DNA of 54,864 nt from NCBI RefSeq assembly GCF_021991635.1, contig NZ_JAFFJA010000010.1:1-54864 (forward strand), read 5' to 3'. The notes beneath the pieces are model-generated. The model was not told the origin of the DNA. It searched no databases and was given only the letters and a program-made list of their open reading frames with translations. The DNA is from Tepidanaerobacter sp. GT38. GTDB lineage: Bacteria > Bacillota > Thermosediminibacteria > Thermosediminibacterales > Tepidanaerobacteraceae. Positions within the stretch are counted from its first letter, which is position 1. Every line of letters starts with the position of its first letter. Below, one piece after another: positions 44,799 through 53,566 of this stretch. The translations under genes were made by a program, and so were the position numbers.

Positions 44799-45959
44799 AT
44801 GAAAAAATATATTTTCCTCTTATTAGCCATATTTATATCGTCTTTATTTTTCATGTTTCCGGCTTTTGCAAATGCTGATACTCGGGAAAACAGTGTTTTC
44901 TCTCTGGACAATCTCATCTCCAAGGTAACGGTAAGCTTTGAAAGTTCCAGCTATGAAAATCGTTACACAAAATATACGGCAAAGAGTCCTGGAGTTTTGA
45001 GAATTAATAACCCTAATAAATTAGCATATGTAGATGTTTACAAGGTAAACCCGCTTGAGTTTACGAATCCCAGCCAATACTTATACGGCGGCATAGAGCG
45101 GACACCTTTAAAATGGGATGATATAACATATAAAGTTAGTATGTATAATGAACACTTGGAGAAAATAGATACGATAGAAACTAAGGAGTATCCTGGAGAT
45201 CAGTATATAGGAAAGTATGAAATAACCTCCGGCTATATAACTTTAAATGAACCTGGGCTATATCTGGCATCAAGTACTGCTTGGGGCGCCTCATCAGATA
45301 TATGTCTTATAGAAATTTTAGACGAAGGTGGCAAACCCGCAGAGGGTTTAGATCAAATTTCTTATAGAATTATCAGCCTTGACAATTTTGTAGCTCGAAA
45401 TACATATTCACCGGGTGCTTTTACTGACGTAAAGGAAAACGATTGGTTTGCAAAGAATGTTGCAACATGCTATGAATTGGGGCTCATGGAAGGCAAGGGT
45501 AAAGGTAAATTTGATCCTCAGGGCAATGTAACCATTGCTGAACTCTTCACTATGGCGGCTCGGATAAACAAAATCTACAATGGCGAAGGGCCAGATATAG
45601 AAAATACCGGTCCCAGTTGGTATGACGGTGCAGTTTATTATGTTATTAGTAAGCGAATCATCTACGGAGATGAATTTACTGTGCTGTCAAAACCTGCAAC
45701 CAGGGCAGAATTTGCATACGTTTTAGCAAACACCCTGCCTAACAGTGAATTTAAAAAATTAAACAATATATTAAGTCTTCCTGATGTAGACCATACAACA
45801 AAATATAATTTTGAGATCTTTAAATTGTATAATGCCGGTATACTCATGGGCCAAGACAAAAATCTAACCTTTAATCCCGATGCAAATATAAGCCGAGCAG
45901 AAGCTGCCGCTATATTAATAAGGTTGGTAAAACCTGAAAACAGAATTCTTTTGAAATAA
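44799..45959 (+). CDS. exported SLH-domain protein
   Basis: A 386-aa surface protein. A signal peptide (FLLLAIFISSLFFMFPAFAN) is followed by a beta-rich domain of about 175 residues (GVLRINNPNKLAYVDVYKVN; EPGLYLASSTAWGASS) that I do not recognise. Three SLH repeats come last: about 207-255 (FTDVKENDWFAKNVATCYEL), 270-318 (PSWYDGAVYYVISKRIIYGD) and 327-380 (LYNAGILMGQDKNLTFNPD). It should attach to the cell-wall polymer like the SLH protein of the first surface operon, but its N-terminal domain is different. Monocistronic; ATG after CAGGAGGAAACC. Confidence 0.85.
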   Translation: MKKYIFLLLAIFISSLFFMFPAFANADTRENSVFSLDNLISKVTVSFESSSYENRYTKYTAKSPGVLRINNPNKLAYVDVYKVNPLEFTNPSQYLYGGIERTPLKWDDITYKVSMYNEHLEKIDTIETKEYPGDQYIGKYEITSGYITLNEPGLYLASSTAWGASSDICLIEILDEGGKPAEGLDQISYRIISLDNFVARNTYSPGAFTDVKENDWFAKNVATCYELGLMEGKGKGKFDPQGNVTIAELFTMAARINKIYNGEGPDIENTGPSWYDGAVYYVISKRIIYGDEFTVLSKPATRAEFAYVLANTLPNSEFKKLNNILSLPDVDHTTKYNFEIFKLYNAGILMGQDKNLTFNPDANISRAEAAAILIRLVKPENRILLK

Positions 45960-45991
45960 GTCAATAAATTTTAAAATGTATTGTGAAAAAC

Positions 45992-46032
45992 AATCCCCGA
46001 AGGTAATAGCCTTTCAGGGGATTATTTTTTTT
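45992..46032 (+). terminator. intrinsic terminator after the second SLH gene
   Basis: AATCCCC-GAAGG and CCTTTCA-GGGGATT pair around a six-base loop with one internal mismatch, followed by a run of eight T. Confidence 0.8.
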
Positions 46033-46085
46033 ATAATGGATACAATAACTAAATGAAATTATATACATGATAATCAGGTGAAGTA

Positions 46086-47714
46086 ATGTTTGGCTTTATT
46101 AATAAAATAAAAAATATATTTAGCAGACAAATCTCAGAAAATGAAGATATAAAAATTGAAAAGAGCAGCGAAAATGTTTTGTTGTCCTCAAATCTTGACG
46201 AAAACATCAAATACCTAAGAAGCGTATTTGACCGCTGTAACGATGTGGCCATGAGGAGCTTTCAGATAAATGCTGAGGAGCCCATTGACGGGTTTTTGAT
46301 ATACATTGACGGCATGATTGATGAAAAGCTTACTGCTACCAATGTACTGCGTTCACTACAGCTTAATCCCGCCATTCTGAAAGGTCAAGAAATAAACAGA
46401 TCCAATGCTTTCAATATAATTAAGGATAGTTTTTTGAGCACCACTGAGGTGCACATCGTAAATGATATGACCAAAGTGGTGGAAAATATATTATCGGGAC
46501 AGGCTGTCCTGTTAATTGAGGGCACACCCCAAGCCATTGTTTCAAGTGTCAGACAAATGGAAGACCGTAGTGTGGAAGAGCCCCAATCCGAGCCCCTTGT
46601 CCGCGGTCCAAGAGATGGCTTTGTAGAAAGCCTTCGCACAAACACTACACTGATACGGCGCCGCCTCAAAACCTCCCGCCTTAAAATGGAAATATTTAAA
46701 GTGGGCACACTTAGCCAAACTGACGTGGCTGTAATTTATATCGACGGCATTGCAAATGACAAAATAGTAGATGAAGTTAAGCGGCGAATAAAACGCATAG
46801 AAATTGACGGAGTCCTTGAGAGTTCATATTTGGAAGAATTCATTGAAGATGATCCAAGCTCGATTTTTCCCCAGGTAAATACTACGGAGCGCCCTGACCG
46901 CATGTGTGCGTGCCTTCTGGAAGGCCGTGTGGGCATACTGGTTGACAATACACCTATATGCCTGATAGTACCTGCTACATTTCTGCAGTTTCTCCAATCA
47001 CCGGAGGACTACTACAATAGATTTCCCTATGCTACTTTTACGCGAATTTTAAGATTCGTAACCATGAACATAGCCCTTTTGCTTCCATCAGCTTATATTG
47101 CAGTGCTAACCTTCCATCAAGAGATGCTGCCCACCCCTCTTTTAATTTCCATTGCAGGGCAGCGGGAGGGAGTGCCGTTTCCTGCTTTTCTTGAAGCGAT
47201 TATGATGGAAATGGTGTTTGAATTTTTAAGGGAAGCCGGTGTCCGCCTGCCAAGGCCTATCGGTCAGGCAGTAAGTATCGTAGGGGCCCTCGTTATAGGT
47301 CAAGCGGCAGTCAGTGCGGGCCTCGTAACTTCTGCCATGGTTATGGTGGTGTCTCTTACTGCCATAGCCTCCTTTACCATTCCTACTATAAGCGGCTCCT
47401 ACGCCGTCCGCATTTTAAGGTTTCCCATGATGGTTTTAGCAGCATCCTTTGGCTTATTTGGCATAATGGTAGGCTTAATGGCCATATTGATACATGTTTG
47501 TACTTTGCGCTCTTTTGGAGTGCCATATATTACACCTTTAGCCCCCTTTAGTTCCAGTGATTTTAAAGACAGTTTTATTCGAATGCCCTGGTGGGCAATG
47601 ATAAGACGGCCTAAATTTATGGGGTTACAGGACAGCAAGCGTCAAAAGTTGGGTCAAAAGCCCGGCCCCTCTCAAAACAAAAAAGACGACAAAGGAGGGA
47701 AAAGTGGTGCTTGA
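46086..47714 (+). CDS. gerKA: GerA-family spore germination receptor subunit A (operon 2)
   Basis: Subunit A of a second germinant receptor, 542 aa, paralogous to the 19531 gene. It has the hallmark SEPLVRGPRDGFVESLRTNT, the soluble N-terminal domain (about 1-310) and membrane helices from there (FLEAIMMEMVFEFLREAGV; LPRPIGQAVSIVGALVIGQA). The C-terminus differs from its paralogue by a charged tail (KLGQKPGPSQNKKDDKGGKS). It overlaps gerB by 11 bp. The ATG at 46086 follows CAGGTGAAGTA. The germinant is unknown. Confidence 0.92.
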   Translation: MFGFINKIKNIFSRQISENEDIKIEKSSENVLLSSNLDENIKYLRSVFDRCNDVAMRSFQINAEEPIDGFLIYIDGMIDEKLTATNVLRSLQLNPAILKGQEINRSNAFNIIKDSFLSTTEVHIVNDMTKVVENILSGQAVLLIEGTPQAIVSSVRQMEDRSVEEPQSEPLVRGPRDGFVESLRTNTTLIRRRLKTSRLKMEIFKVGTLSQTDVAVIYIDGIANDKIVDEVKRRIKRIEIDGVLESSYLEEFIEDDPSSIFPQVNTTERPDRMCACLLEGRVGILVDNTPICLIVPATFLQFLQSPEDYYNRFPYATFTRILRFVTMNIALLLPSAYIAVLTFHQEMLPTPLLISIAGQREGVPFPAFLEAIMMEMVFEFLREAGVRLPRPIGQAVSIVGALVIGQAAVSAGLVTSAMVMVVSLTAIASFTIPTISGSYAVRILRFPMMVLAASFGLFGIMVGLMAILIHVCTLRSFGVPYITPLAPFSSSDFKDSFIRMPWWAMIRRPKFMGLQDSKRQKLGQKPGPSQNKKDDKGGKSGA

Positions 47715-48810
47715 AAAGGGGAAAGTTAGCAGCCGACAAGGGGTACTGTTACTTACCTTTACGGTGGTCGTATCAACAGCAGTTCTAACAGTGCCTGCCA
47801 TTACGGCAGCTGCAGCAGGTCGCGATGGGTGGATTTGCACTCTTGTTGTGGCTACAGTTTATGGCTTACTCACTGCCTTGGTAATCATAAAATTGTGGCA
47901 AAGATTTCCCAACAAGACGATAATCGAATACTCACAAATTATTGCTGGCCCTTTGGGAAAAGTAGTTGGAGCCGCTTATATCCTTTGGTTTATCCATATA
48001 AATTCTGTAGTTGTACGGGAATTCGGAGATTTTATCCTTACATCATTTATGCCGGAGACGCCGCTAATTGCCTTTAATATTATTCTCCTTTTTCTGGGTG
48101 CCTGGGCTACAAAAAGCGGCCTGGAAGTTATATGTCGTGCCAACGAATTTATCTTTCCCCTTTTTACTTTGTCCATTGCCGGAGTATTTCTTTTAGCAAT
48201 GCAAGAGGCGGATTTTTCAAATCTGCTGCCGGTTATGGAAAACGGCATAAAGCCAATCCTTAGAGGATCTTGGGCACCCATGGCATGGCGAGGGGAAATT
48301 ATTGTGGTTTCAATGCTTTTGCCTTATGTAGATGACTCGGATAATGTCGGAAAATACCTGGCATATTCGGTGATTATTATAGGAATTATCCTCACATTTG
48401 CCACTGTGTTTACGACTGCAGTAATAGGAGAGCTCACGAAATATCTCACTTTTCCCTTTTTTGAGCTAGCAAGGTGTATAACTATTGGGCGGTTTATTGA
48501 ACGAGTGGAAGCGCTGGTCTTAGTAATGTGGGTAGCGGGAGTTACCATAAAAGTTGCAACTTTTTTTTATATAGCATCTTTGGGAACAGGTCAGCTCCTT
48601 GGCCTTTCTGATTATCGTCCTGTAGTGCTGCCTCTAGGGCTTCTTTTGGGAGTGTGGTCACTGGAGCTTTTTGAAAGCTCAATCCAGTCAATCCAGTGGC
48701 TTACTGAAGTGTTTTCATTTTATGCTTTTGTTTTTGAATTAGGTATTCCATTGGTCTTATTAATAATCGCTGTATTGACCAAAAAAGGAGGCCAGCAAAA
48801 AAGTGGGTAA
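47704..48810 (+). CDS. gerKB: GerB-family spore germination permease subunit (operon 2)
   Basis: Subunit B of germinant receptor 2, about 368 aa with ten hydrophobic segments (LLLTFTVVVSTAVLTVPAIT; AYSVIIIGIILTFATVFTTA). The start is GTG 47704 or 47707; both follow AAAGGAGG, with 5- and 8-base spacing, so 47707 may be preferred. It overlaps gerA upstream and gerC downstream by 8 bp, so translational coupling is likely. It is clearly diverged from the operon 1 copy. Confidence 0.92.
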   Translation: MVLEKGKVSSRQGVLLLTFTVVVSTAVLTVPAITAAAAGRDGWICTLVVATVYGLLTALVIIKLWQRFPNKTIIEYSQIIAGPLGKVVGAAYILWFIHINSVVVREFGDFILTSFMPETPLIAFNIILLFLGAWATKSGLEVICRANEFIFPLFTLSIAGVFLLAMQEADFSNLLPVMENGIKPILRGSWAPMAWRGEIIVVSMLLPYVDDSDNVGKYLAYSVIIIGIILTFATVFTTAVIGELTKYLTFPFFELARCITIGRFIERVEALVLVMWVAGVTIKVATFFYIASLGTGQLLGLSDYRPVVLPLGLLLGVWSLELFESSIQSIQWLTEVFSFYAFVFELGIPLVLLIIAVLTKKGGQQKSG

Positions 48811-50026
48811 GCGTTTCGTAACAATTCTCATCATTGTGTTTATCTTGTTTTCTTTTACTGGGTGCTGGAGCAGAAGAGAAATCGAAAAATTGGCCATGGC
48901 TACGATAATTGGAACTGATAAGGTAACCATAGACGGTCAGGACAAGTGGTTGATAAGTGCAAATATGATAAAACCCCGTGATTTAGCCAGTCAAGGCCCT
49001 TTAGGGGGAAATGGCAGTGGAAGTGACAAACCGACAGTGCTGGTATCAAGTATCGGAGCTACTGCCTGGGAGGCGGGGCGAAACCTGGCTGCACGCCTGC
49101 CCCGCCGGGAATATATTTCCCATGCAAATATTTTTGTAATTGGTGAAAGATTAGCTCGGGATGGTGTCGACCAAATCATAGACGTCATTTTGCGTTCAAA
49201 AGATATTCGCCTGAATACCTGGGTTTTAGTTGCTAAAGGTCAAGCTTTGGATATATTGGAGACAGAGCCGGAATTCGAAGAACTGTTATCCCAAGAAGTC
49301 ATGGGTATTGTTCAGAATCAACCTGTTGCGAGCAAAGTTTTTACAATAGATATTAAACGCTTTGCAAATCAACTAATCACCCCAGGACAGGATGCAGTGG
49401 CATCTTGCATAGAAATCTTTGAACGCAAGGAGGAGGGGCAAAGCCAGCCTGGAAATAGTTCGGACAAGGGCAATGGTCAAAAGGCGGTTCGCTTAGGTGG
49501 CACCGCTGTCTTTAGAAAAGGCAAATTGGCAGGTTGGCTGAATGATGAGGAAACTAAGGGATATTTATATGGGATTGGAAGAGCAAGGCAAGGTATAATA
49601 TCACTTAGTGTACACGAGCTTGATAAAAAAGATGTGGCCTTTGCCATGACAAGGGCCAGCAGCAGGATAGTGCCTAGGGTAGAAGGTGATGAGATTTCTT
49701 TTATTATAGATATAAAAGCGGAAGGTGATCTTCAACAACATGATGATACAAGGCCTATAGCAAGGCCCGATGTCATAAAAGCCGTTGAACAAAAGGCGGC
49801 CCATGAAATAAAAGCCTTGGTAGAGAATGCCCTAAACAAGGCTCAAAATGAGTTTGAGGCAGATATATTTGGTTTTGGCAATCGCTTGCACAAAAGGTAT
49901 CCTCAATTTTGGAAACAGATACAGCAAGATTGGCGCGAAATTTACCCTGATATTAAAGTGACGGTGAATGTAGAGGCTAAAGTCCGCCGCACAGGCATGA
50001 TTACGGATACGCCTGCTGTCAACTAG
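48803..50026 (+). CDS. gerKC: GerC-family spore germination lipoprotein (operon 2)
   Basis: Lipoprotein subunit C of germinant receptor 2, 407 aa. The lipobox is FTGC with lipidated Cys21, followed by WSRREIEKLAMATIIGTDKV. Family segments: TAWEAGRNLAARLPRREYIS, GKLAGWLNDEETKGYLYGIG, and the C-terminal LHKRYPQFWKQIQQDWREIY. A low-complexity stretch (PLGGNGSGSD) occupies the same variable loop as the poly-Gly in the operon 1 copy. GTG 48803 overlaps the gerB end. Confidence 0.92.
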   Translation: MGKRFVTILIIVFILFSFTGCWSRREIEKLAMATIIGTDKVTIDGQDKWLISANMIKPRDLASQGPLGGNGSGSDKPTVLVSSIGATAWEAGRNLAARLPRREYISHANIFVIGERLARDGVDQIIDVILRSKDIRLNTWVLVAKGQALDILETEPEFEELLSQEVMGIVQNQPVASKVFTIDIKRFANQLITPGQDAVASCIEIFERKEEGQSQPGNSSDKGNGQKAVRLGGTAVFRKGKLAGWLNDEETKGYLYGIGRARQGIISLSVHELDKKDVAFAMTRASSRIVPRVEGDEISFIIDIKAEGDLQQHDDTRPIARPDVIKAVEQKAAHEIKALVENALNKAQNEFEADIFGFGNRLHKRYPQFWKQIQQDWREIYPDIKVTVNVEAKVRRTGMITDTPAVN

Positions 50027-50057
50027 TTTATTTATCTTTGTAAAGTAGGGGATTATA

Positions 50058-50282
50058 TTGGCATTGTTAATTATAACTGTTATCATAATCCTGATATTGG
50101 AACTGCCATACCTTATAAAAAATCAAATGAGGCGCGAACTGGCAGTTTTTAGCGCAATTTTAATTATAGGAGCTGTGTACGGCATATTTCATATTTTTCA
50201 ACTCCATTATTTAAATCCAACTAATATAACCCAAAGTATTTTTAAGCCCCTTTTTGATACCATTGACGGCTTGTTAAAATAG
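50058..50282 (+). CDS. small two-helix membrane protein of ger operon 2 (D-subunit-like)
   Basis: A 74-aa protein, 31 bp after gerC. TTG 50058 is the start, with TAGGGG 6 bases upstream. It has two membrane segments (ALLIITVIIILILELPYLI; AVFSAILIIGAVYGIFHIF) and a short polar C-terminus (PLFDTIDGLLK). Small two-helix 'D' proteins of this size are known as accessory genes of Bacillus ger operons, where they modulate receptor function. Position and shape fit that class; sequence identity to them cannot be judged here. Operon 1 has no such gene. Confidence 0.65.
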   Translation: MALLIITVIIILILELPYLIKNQMRRELAVFSAILIIGAVYGIFHIFQLHYLNPTNITQSIFKPLFDTIDGLLK

Positions 50283-50294
50283 AGACTGTTGCTA

Positions 50295-50324
50295 TTGACA
50301 ACCATACTTGCAAATGACTAAAAT
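50295..50324 (+). promoter_or_regulatory. sigma-A promoter of pyrG
   Basis: TTGACA at 50295-50300 and TAAAAT at 50319-50324, spaced 18 bp. The leader of about 40 bases has no terminator or G-rich start, so the reiterative-transcription attenuation of Bacillus pyrG is not seen. Confidence 0.65.
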
Positions 50325-50372
50325 AAATTGTATGAGACTTGTGCTCGGAAAATTTTAAGGAGGATTTTGTTC

Positions 50373-51974
50373 ATGTCAACAAAGTATATATTTGTTACAG
50401 GAGGCGTAGTATCTTCGCTGGGCAAGGGCATAACGGCAGCCTCTTTGGGGAGGCTCTTAAAAAGCAGGGGTCTATCTGTTACCATGCAGAAGTTTGACCC
50501 CTATATTAATGTGAACCCAGGCACAATGAGTCCTTACCAGCACGGTGAAGTATATGTTACAGATGACGGCGGTGAAACCGATTTAGATGTGGGCCACTAT
50601 GAGCGCTTCGTAGATATAAATCTTACCAAAAACAGCGATACGACTACTGGGGACATATATTGGTCAGTCATTACTAAGGAACGTCAAGGTGGATATAACG
50701 GCAAAACGGTGCAGGTCATACCGCATATAACAAATGAAATAAAAGAGCGCATCATCAGGTTGGGAAAAGAGTTTAACGCAGATGTTGTAATAACCGAAAT
50801 CGGCGGCACAGTGGGCGATATTGAAAGCTTGCCCTTTTTGGAAGCCATAAGGCAGATGAAGACTGAAGTAGGCCGTGACAATGTCCTCTATATCCATGTA
50901 ACTTTAGTCCCATATATATCATCAGCTGGTGAATTAAAGACCAAACCCACTCAGCACAGTGTAAAGGAACTTAGAAGCATAGGTATACAGCCTGATATCA
51001 TAGTTTGCCGCTCCGAACGGGCTTTGTCCCAGGATGTAAAGGATAAGATAGCCCTCTTTTGCAATGTGGAGCCTGAGTGTGTCATTCAAAACTACGATGC
51101 TGAAACTATCTATGAAGTGCCTCTCATACTTAAAGCTGAAGGCCTTGACCAAATCGTAGCTAAAAAACTGGGCGTAGATGGCATGAAATCTGAGCTTTCC
51201 GAGTGGGAAGAAATAGTAAACAAAATAAAGAATCCCACAAAAGAGGTAAATATAGCATTAGTGGGCAAATATGTTGAACTGCACGATGCCTATCTTAGTG
51301 TGGTCGAAGCCCTTTGCCACGGCGGAATAGACAATAATACCAAGGTCAATATAAAATGGGTCCATTCGGAAAAACTGGAGAAAACACCAAATCTAGCTGA
51401 GGTTTTTGATGGCATAGACGGTATAATAGTTCCCGGAGGCTTTGGACAGCGGGGAATTGAAGGAAAGATAATGGCTATAAAATACGCCAGGGAAAACAAA
51501 ATTCCGTTTTTCGGCGTAGGAATAGGAATGCAGTGTGCAGTAGTTGAATTTGCTCGGAATGTATGTGGCTTAAAAGATGCCTATACCACCGAAGTAAATC
51601 CTGACACACCACATCCTGTAGTAGATTTCCCCAAAAAGGCACAAAGCGAAGATGTTGCCGCTATGCGCTTAGGCAGCTTCCCGTGCAGGCTATCGGAAAA
51701 CACCAAGGCAAGAGTAGCCTATGGCAGTGAATTAATACATGAGCGGCACCGCCACCGTTATGAGTTTAACAATGACTATAGAGAGACCTTAGCCCAATAC
51801 GGGATGGTCTTCTCAGGAATTTGCCCTGATAATGATTTTGTGGAAATCATTGAGCTACGAGATCACCCATGGTTTTTAGCAACTGTATTTCATCCCGAGT
51901 TTAAATCGCGGCCAAACAACCCCCATCCCCTATTTAGCAACTTTATAAAGGCAGCTTTAAATAGCCGCTCTTAA
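50373..51974 (+). CDS. pyrG: CTP synthase with glycine in place of the glutaminase nucleophile cysteine
   Basis: Makes CTP from UTP and ATP with ammonia, normally released from glutamine in its own C-terminal domain. 533 aa, full length, from ATG 50373 (AAGGAGG upstream). The synthase half is intact ([60 protein letters not shown]). In the class I amidotransferase half the oxyanion loop [13 protein letters not shown] and the His507/Glu509 pair (VFHPEF) remain, but the nucleophile elbow, normally G-I-C-L-G-M-Q, reads GVGIGMQ: Gly383 replaces the catalytic Cys. The neighbouring Cys388 is not in the nucleophile position. Glutamine use should be lost and ammonia use retained; this is inference from the missing residue. 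Confidence 0.96.
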   Translation: MSTKYIFVTGGVVSSLGKGITAASLGRLLKSRGLSVTMQKFDPYINVNPGTMSPYQHGEVYVTDDGGETDLDVGHYERFVDINLTKNSDTTTGDIYWSVITKERQGGYNGKTVQVIPHITNEIKERIIRLGKEFNADVVITEIGGTVGDIESLPFLEAIRQMKTEVGRDNVLYIHVTLVPYISSAGELKTKPTQHSVKELRSIGIQPDIIVCRSERALSQDVKDKIALFCNVEPECVIQNYDAETIYEVPLILKAEGLDQIVAKKLGVDGMKSELSEWEEIVNKIKNPTKEVNIALVGKYVELHDAYLSVVEALCHGGIDNNTKVNIKWVHSEKLEKTPNLAEVFDGIDGIIVPGGFGQRGIEGKIMAIKYARENKIPFFGVGIGMQCAVVEFARNVCGLKDAYTTEVNPDTPHPVVDFPKKAQSEDVAAMRLGSFPCRLSENTKARVAYGSELIHERHRHRYEFNNDYRETLAQYGMVFSGICPDNDFVEIIELRDHPWFLATVFHPEFKSRPNNPHPLFSNFIKAALNSRS

Positions 51975-52022
51975 GATGAATTTAGGAATAATATCAAATC
52001 AATTTTAATATCATAAGTATAT

Positions 52023-52058
52023 AAAAAAGGCAGACCTTCTATAGGGTGGCCTTTTTTA
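52023..52058 (+). terminator. intrinsic terminator after pyrG
   Basis: AAAAAAGGC and GCCTTTTTT pair on either side of an inner ACC/GGGT stem with a small internal loop. Confidence 0.75.
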
Positions 52059-52090
52059 TTTTTCCAAAGTCTTAATTTCCACATTTCGAC

Positions 52091-52130
52091 AATTTCCCAG
52101 GAAATTAGCAGGAAAAGACAAACATTTGTC
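52091..52130. promoter_or_regulatory. two inverted repeats upstream of the second chemotaxis receptor
   Basis: AATTTCC-CA-GGAAATT (52091-52106) and GACAAA-CA-TTTGTC (52117-52130) are perfect short palindromes with two-base centres, as expected of operator half-sites. They lie 71-110 bp before the receptor. No regulator can be named. A clear promoter is not visible in the AT-rich stretch after them. Confidence 0.35.
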
Positions 52131-52200
52131 GTAATATAAATTATAAAATTTATGTAATATTTGTTAATTCTATGCAAATATTAATGTTAGGAGGAGCATT

Positions 52201-53469
52201 ATGAAAGGCATTCGAGTGCGAGTCGTACTTGGAATCATTCTTCCCACAATGTTACTAGTGGCGGCGTCTTTGGCAGGGTACACATACTATTTCCACGCAG
52301 GAGATCTGTCAAATCCGATAAATCTTTCGGCAATAGCAATAGCCGCTTTAGTCTCAGGTTTTATATCTTTATTGATTTCAAAGAGAGCTTCACGTCCTCT
52401 TAAGGCCCTCGGACAGAGCCTTGAGGCCATAGCACATGGTGACTTTACCGTAAAGGCCAAAGTCATAGGTGCTGACATGGGGTTACTTGTGAATGCATAT
52501 AATGAATCCTTGGAAAAGGCAAGGAGTATCTTAAAAAATGTAAAAGATACAACTGATGAAATCATATCTACAACCGATCATATAGAACAAATAGCGCAGC
52601 AAAGCCAAGAAACTTCATCAACATACGAAAGTGCTGTGAGAGAAAGCTTAGCAAAGAGTTCCGAGAGCATAAACCAAATGCATACTCTTCTAGATAACAT
52701 AATGGACATGCTGTCTCAAATGAGTGCAGGTGTCGAGCAAATTGCTGCAAATTCATCAGAGACGGCGGCTACTGCAGCAGAAACATCTCAGCTTGCCCAT
52801 TCCGGAAAAACCGCCATCGAACAGGTTGCACTGCAAATGGAAAAAATCAGGGAATCCAGCAATTATACTTCAGATGTAATAAAATCTTTGGGAGAAAGCT
52901 CTGAGACCATAGGCCAGATCGTAGAGACAATTACAGGTATTGCAGACCAGACCAACCTTTTGGCACTAAATGCCGCCATTGAAGCTGCCAGAGCTGGTGA
53001 GCAGGGGCGCGGCTTTGCAGTTGTAGCTGATGAGATAAGAAAACTTGCAGAGCAATCCGGCGAGGCTGCAAAACAAATAGGAGAGCTAATTGCCACAGTA
53101 ATAAATGAAGTGGAAAAGGCCGTAAAGGCCAAAGATAAAGGATCAGCCAATGTAGAAAAAGGCATAGAAGCTGTAAAAGAAGCATCTGCTGCCTTTGAGA
53201 AAATCTTGAGTTCCGTGACCGATGTGGCGCATCAGATGCAGGAAATTTCTGCAGCCACACAGCAAATGTCTGCATCAGCTGAAAACACCACTCAAAACTT
53301 TAATAAGATAGCTGATTTTAGCAGAGATAATACCAACCTGGTACAGGAAATGGCTGAATCTGTTAAAAAACAGCACGCGCTCCTTGAAGAAATTGCAAGC
53401 TCTACTAATAGACTAAAACAAGGTGCGGATAAACTAGCTCAGGTTATGAATGGGATAAAAATCCAGTAA
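52201..53469 (+). CDS. methyl-accepting chemotaxis protein lacking an extracellular sensor domain
   Basis: A 422-aa chemoreceptor-like protein. Two membrane helices ([40 protein letters not shown]) are joined by only about ten residues, so there is no extracellular ligand domain. A HAMP-like segment ([20 protein letters not shown]) leads into a signalling coiled coil with the tip at about 247-285 ([40 protein letters not shown]). It may sense the membrane or cytoplasm, or act through partners. ATG with TTAGGAGGAGC. Monocistronic and distinct from the 101 receptor, which has a sensor domain. Confidence 0.9.
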   Translation: MKGIRVRVVLGIILPTMLLVAASLAGYTYYFHAGDLSNPINLSAIAIAALVSGFISLLISKRASRPLKALGQSLEAIAHGDFTVKAKVIGADMGLLVNAYNESLEKARSILKNVKDTTDEIISTTDHIEQIAQQSQETSSTYESAVRESLAKSSESINQMHTLLDNIMDMLSQMSAGVEQIAANSSETAATAAETSQLAHSGKTAIEQVALQMEKIRESSNYTSDVIKSLGESSETIGQIVETITGIADQTNLLALNAAIEAARAGEQGRGFAVVADEIRKLAEQSGEAAKQIGELIATVINEVEKAVKAKDKGSANVEKGIEAVKEASAAFEKILSSVTDVAHQMQEISAATQQMSASAENTTQNFNKIADFSRDNTNLVQEMAESVKKQHALLEEIASSTNRLKQGADKLAQVMNGIKIQ

Positions 53470-53566
53470 CATCTTATTTAATCCCCGCGCAAATCCTGTA
53501 CAAATCGTGTATAATTATAATTGTATTGATTAAGGAACTAAAATATTTCGGAGGTTATACATTATA

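Noticed and set aside
50325-50372. Reiterative-transcription attenuator of pyrG
   Set aside because: No GGGC start and no terminator hairpin in the short leader.
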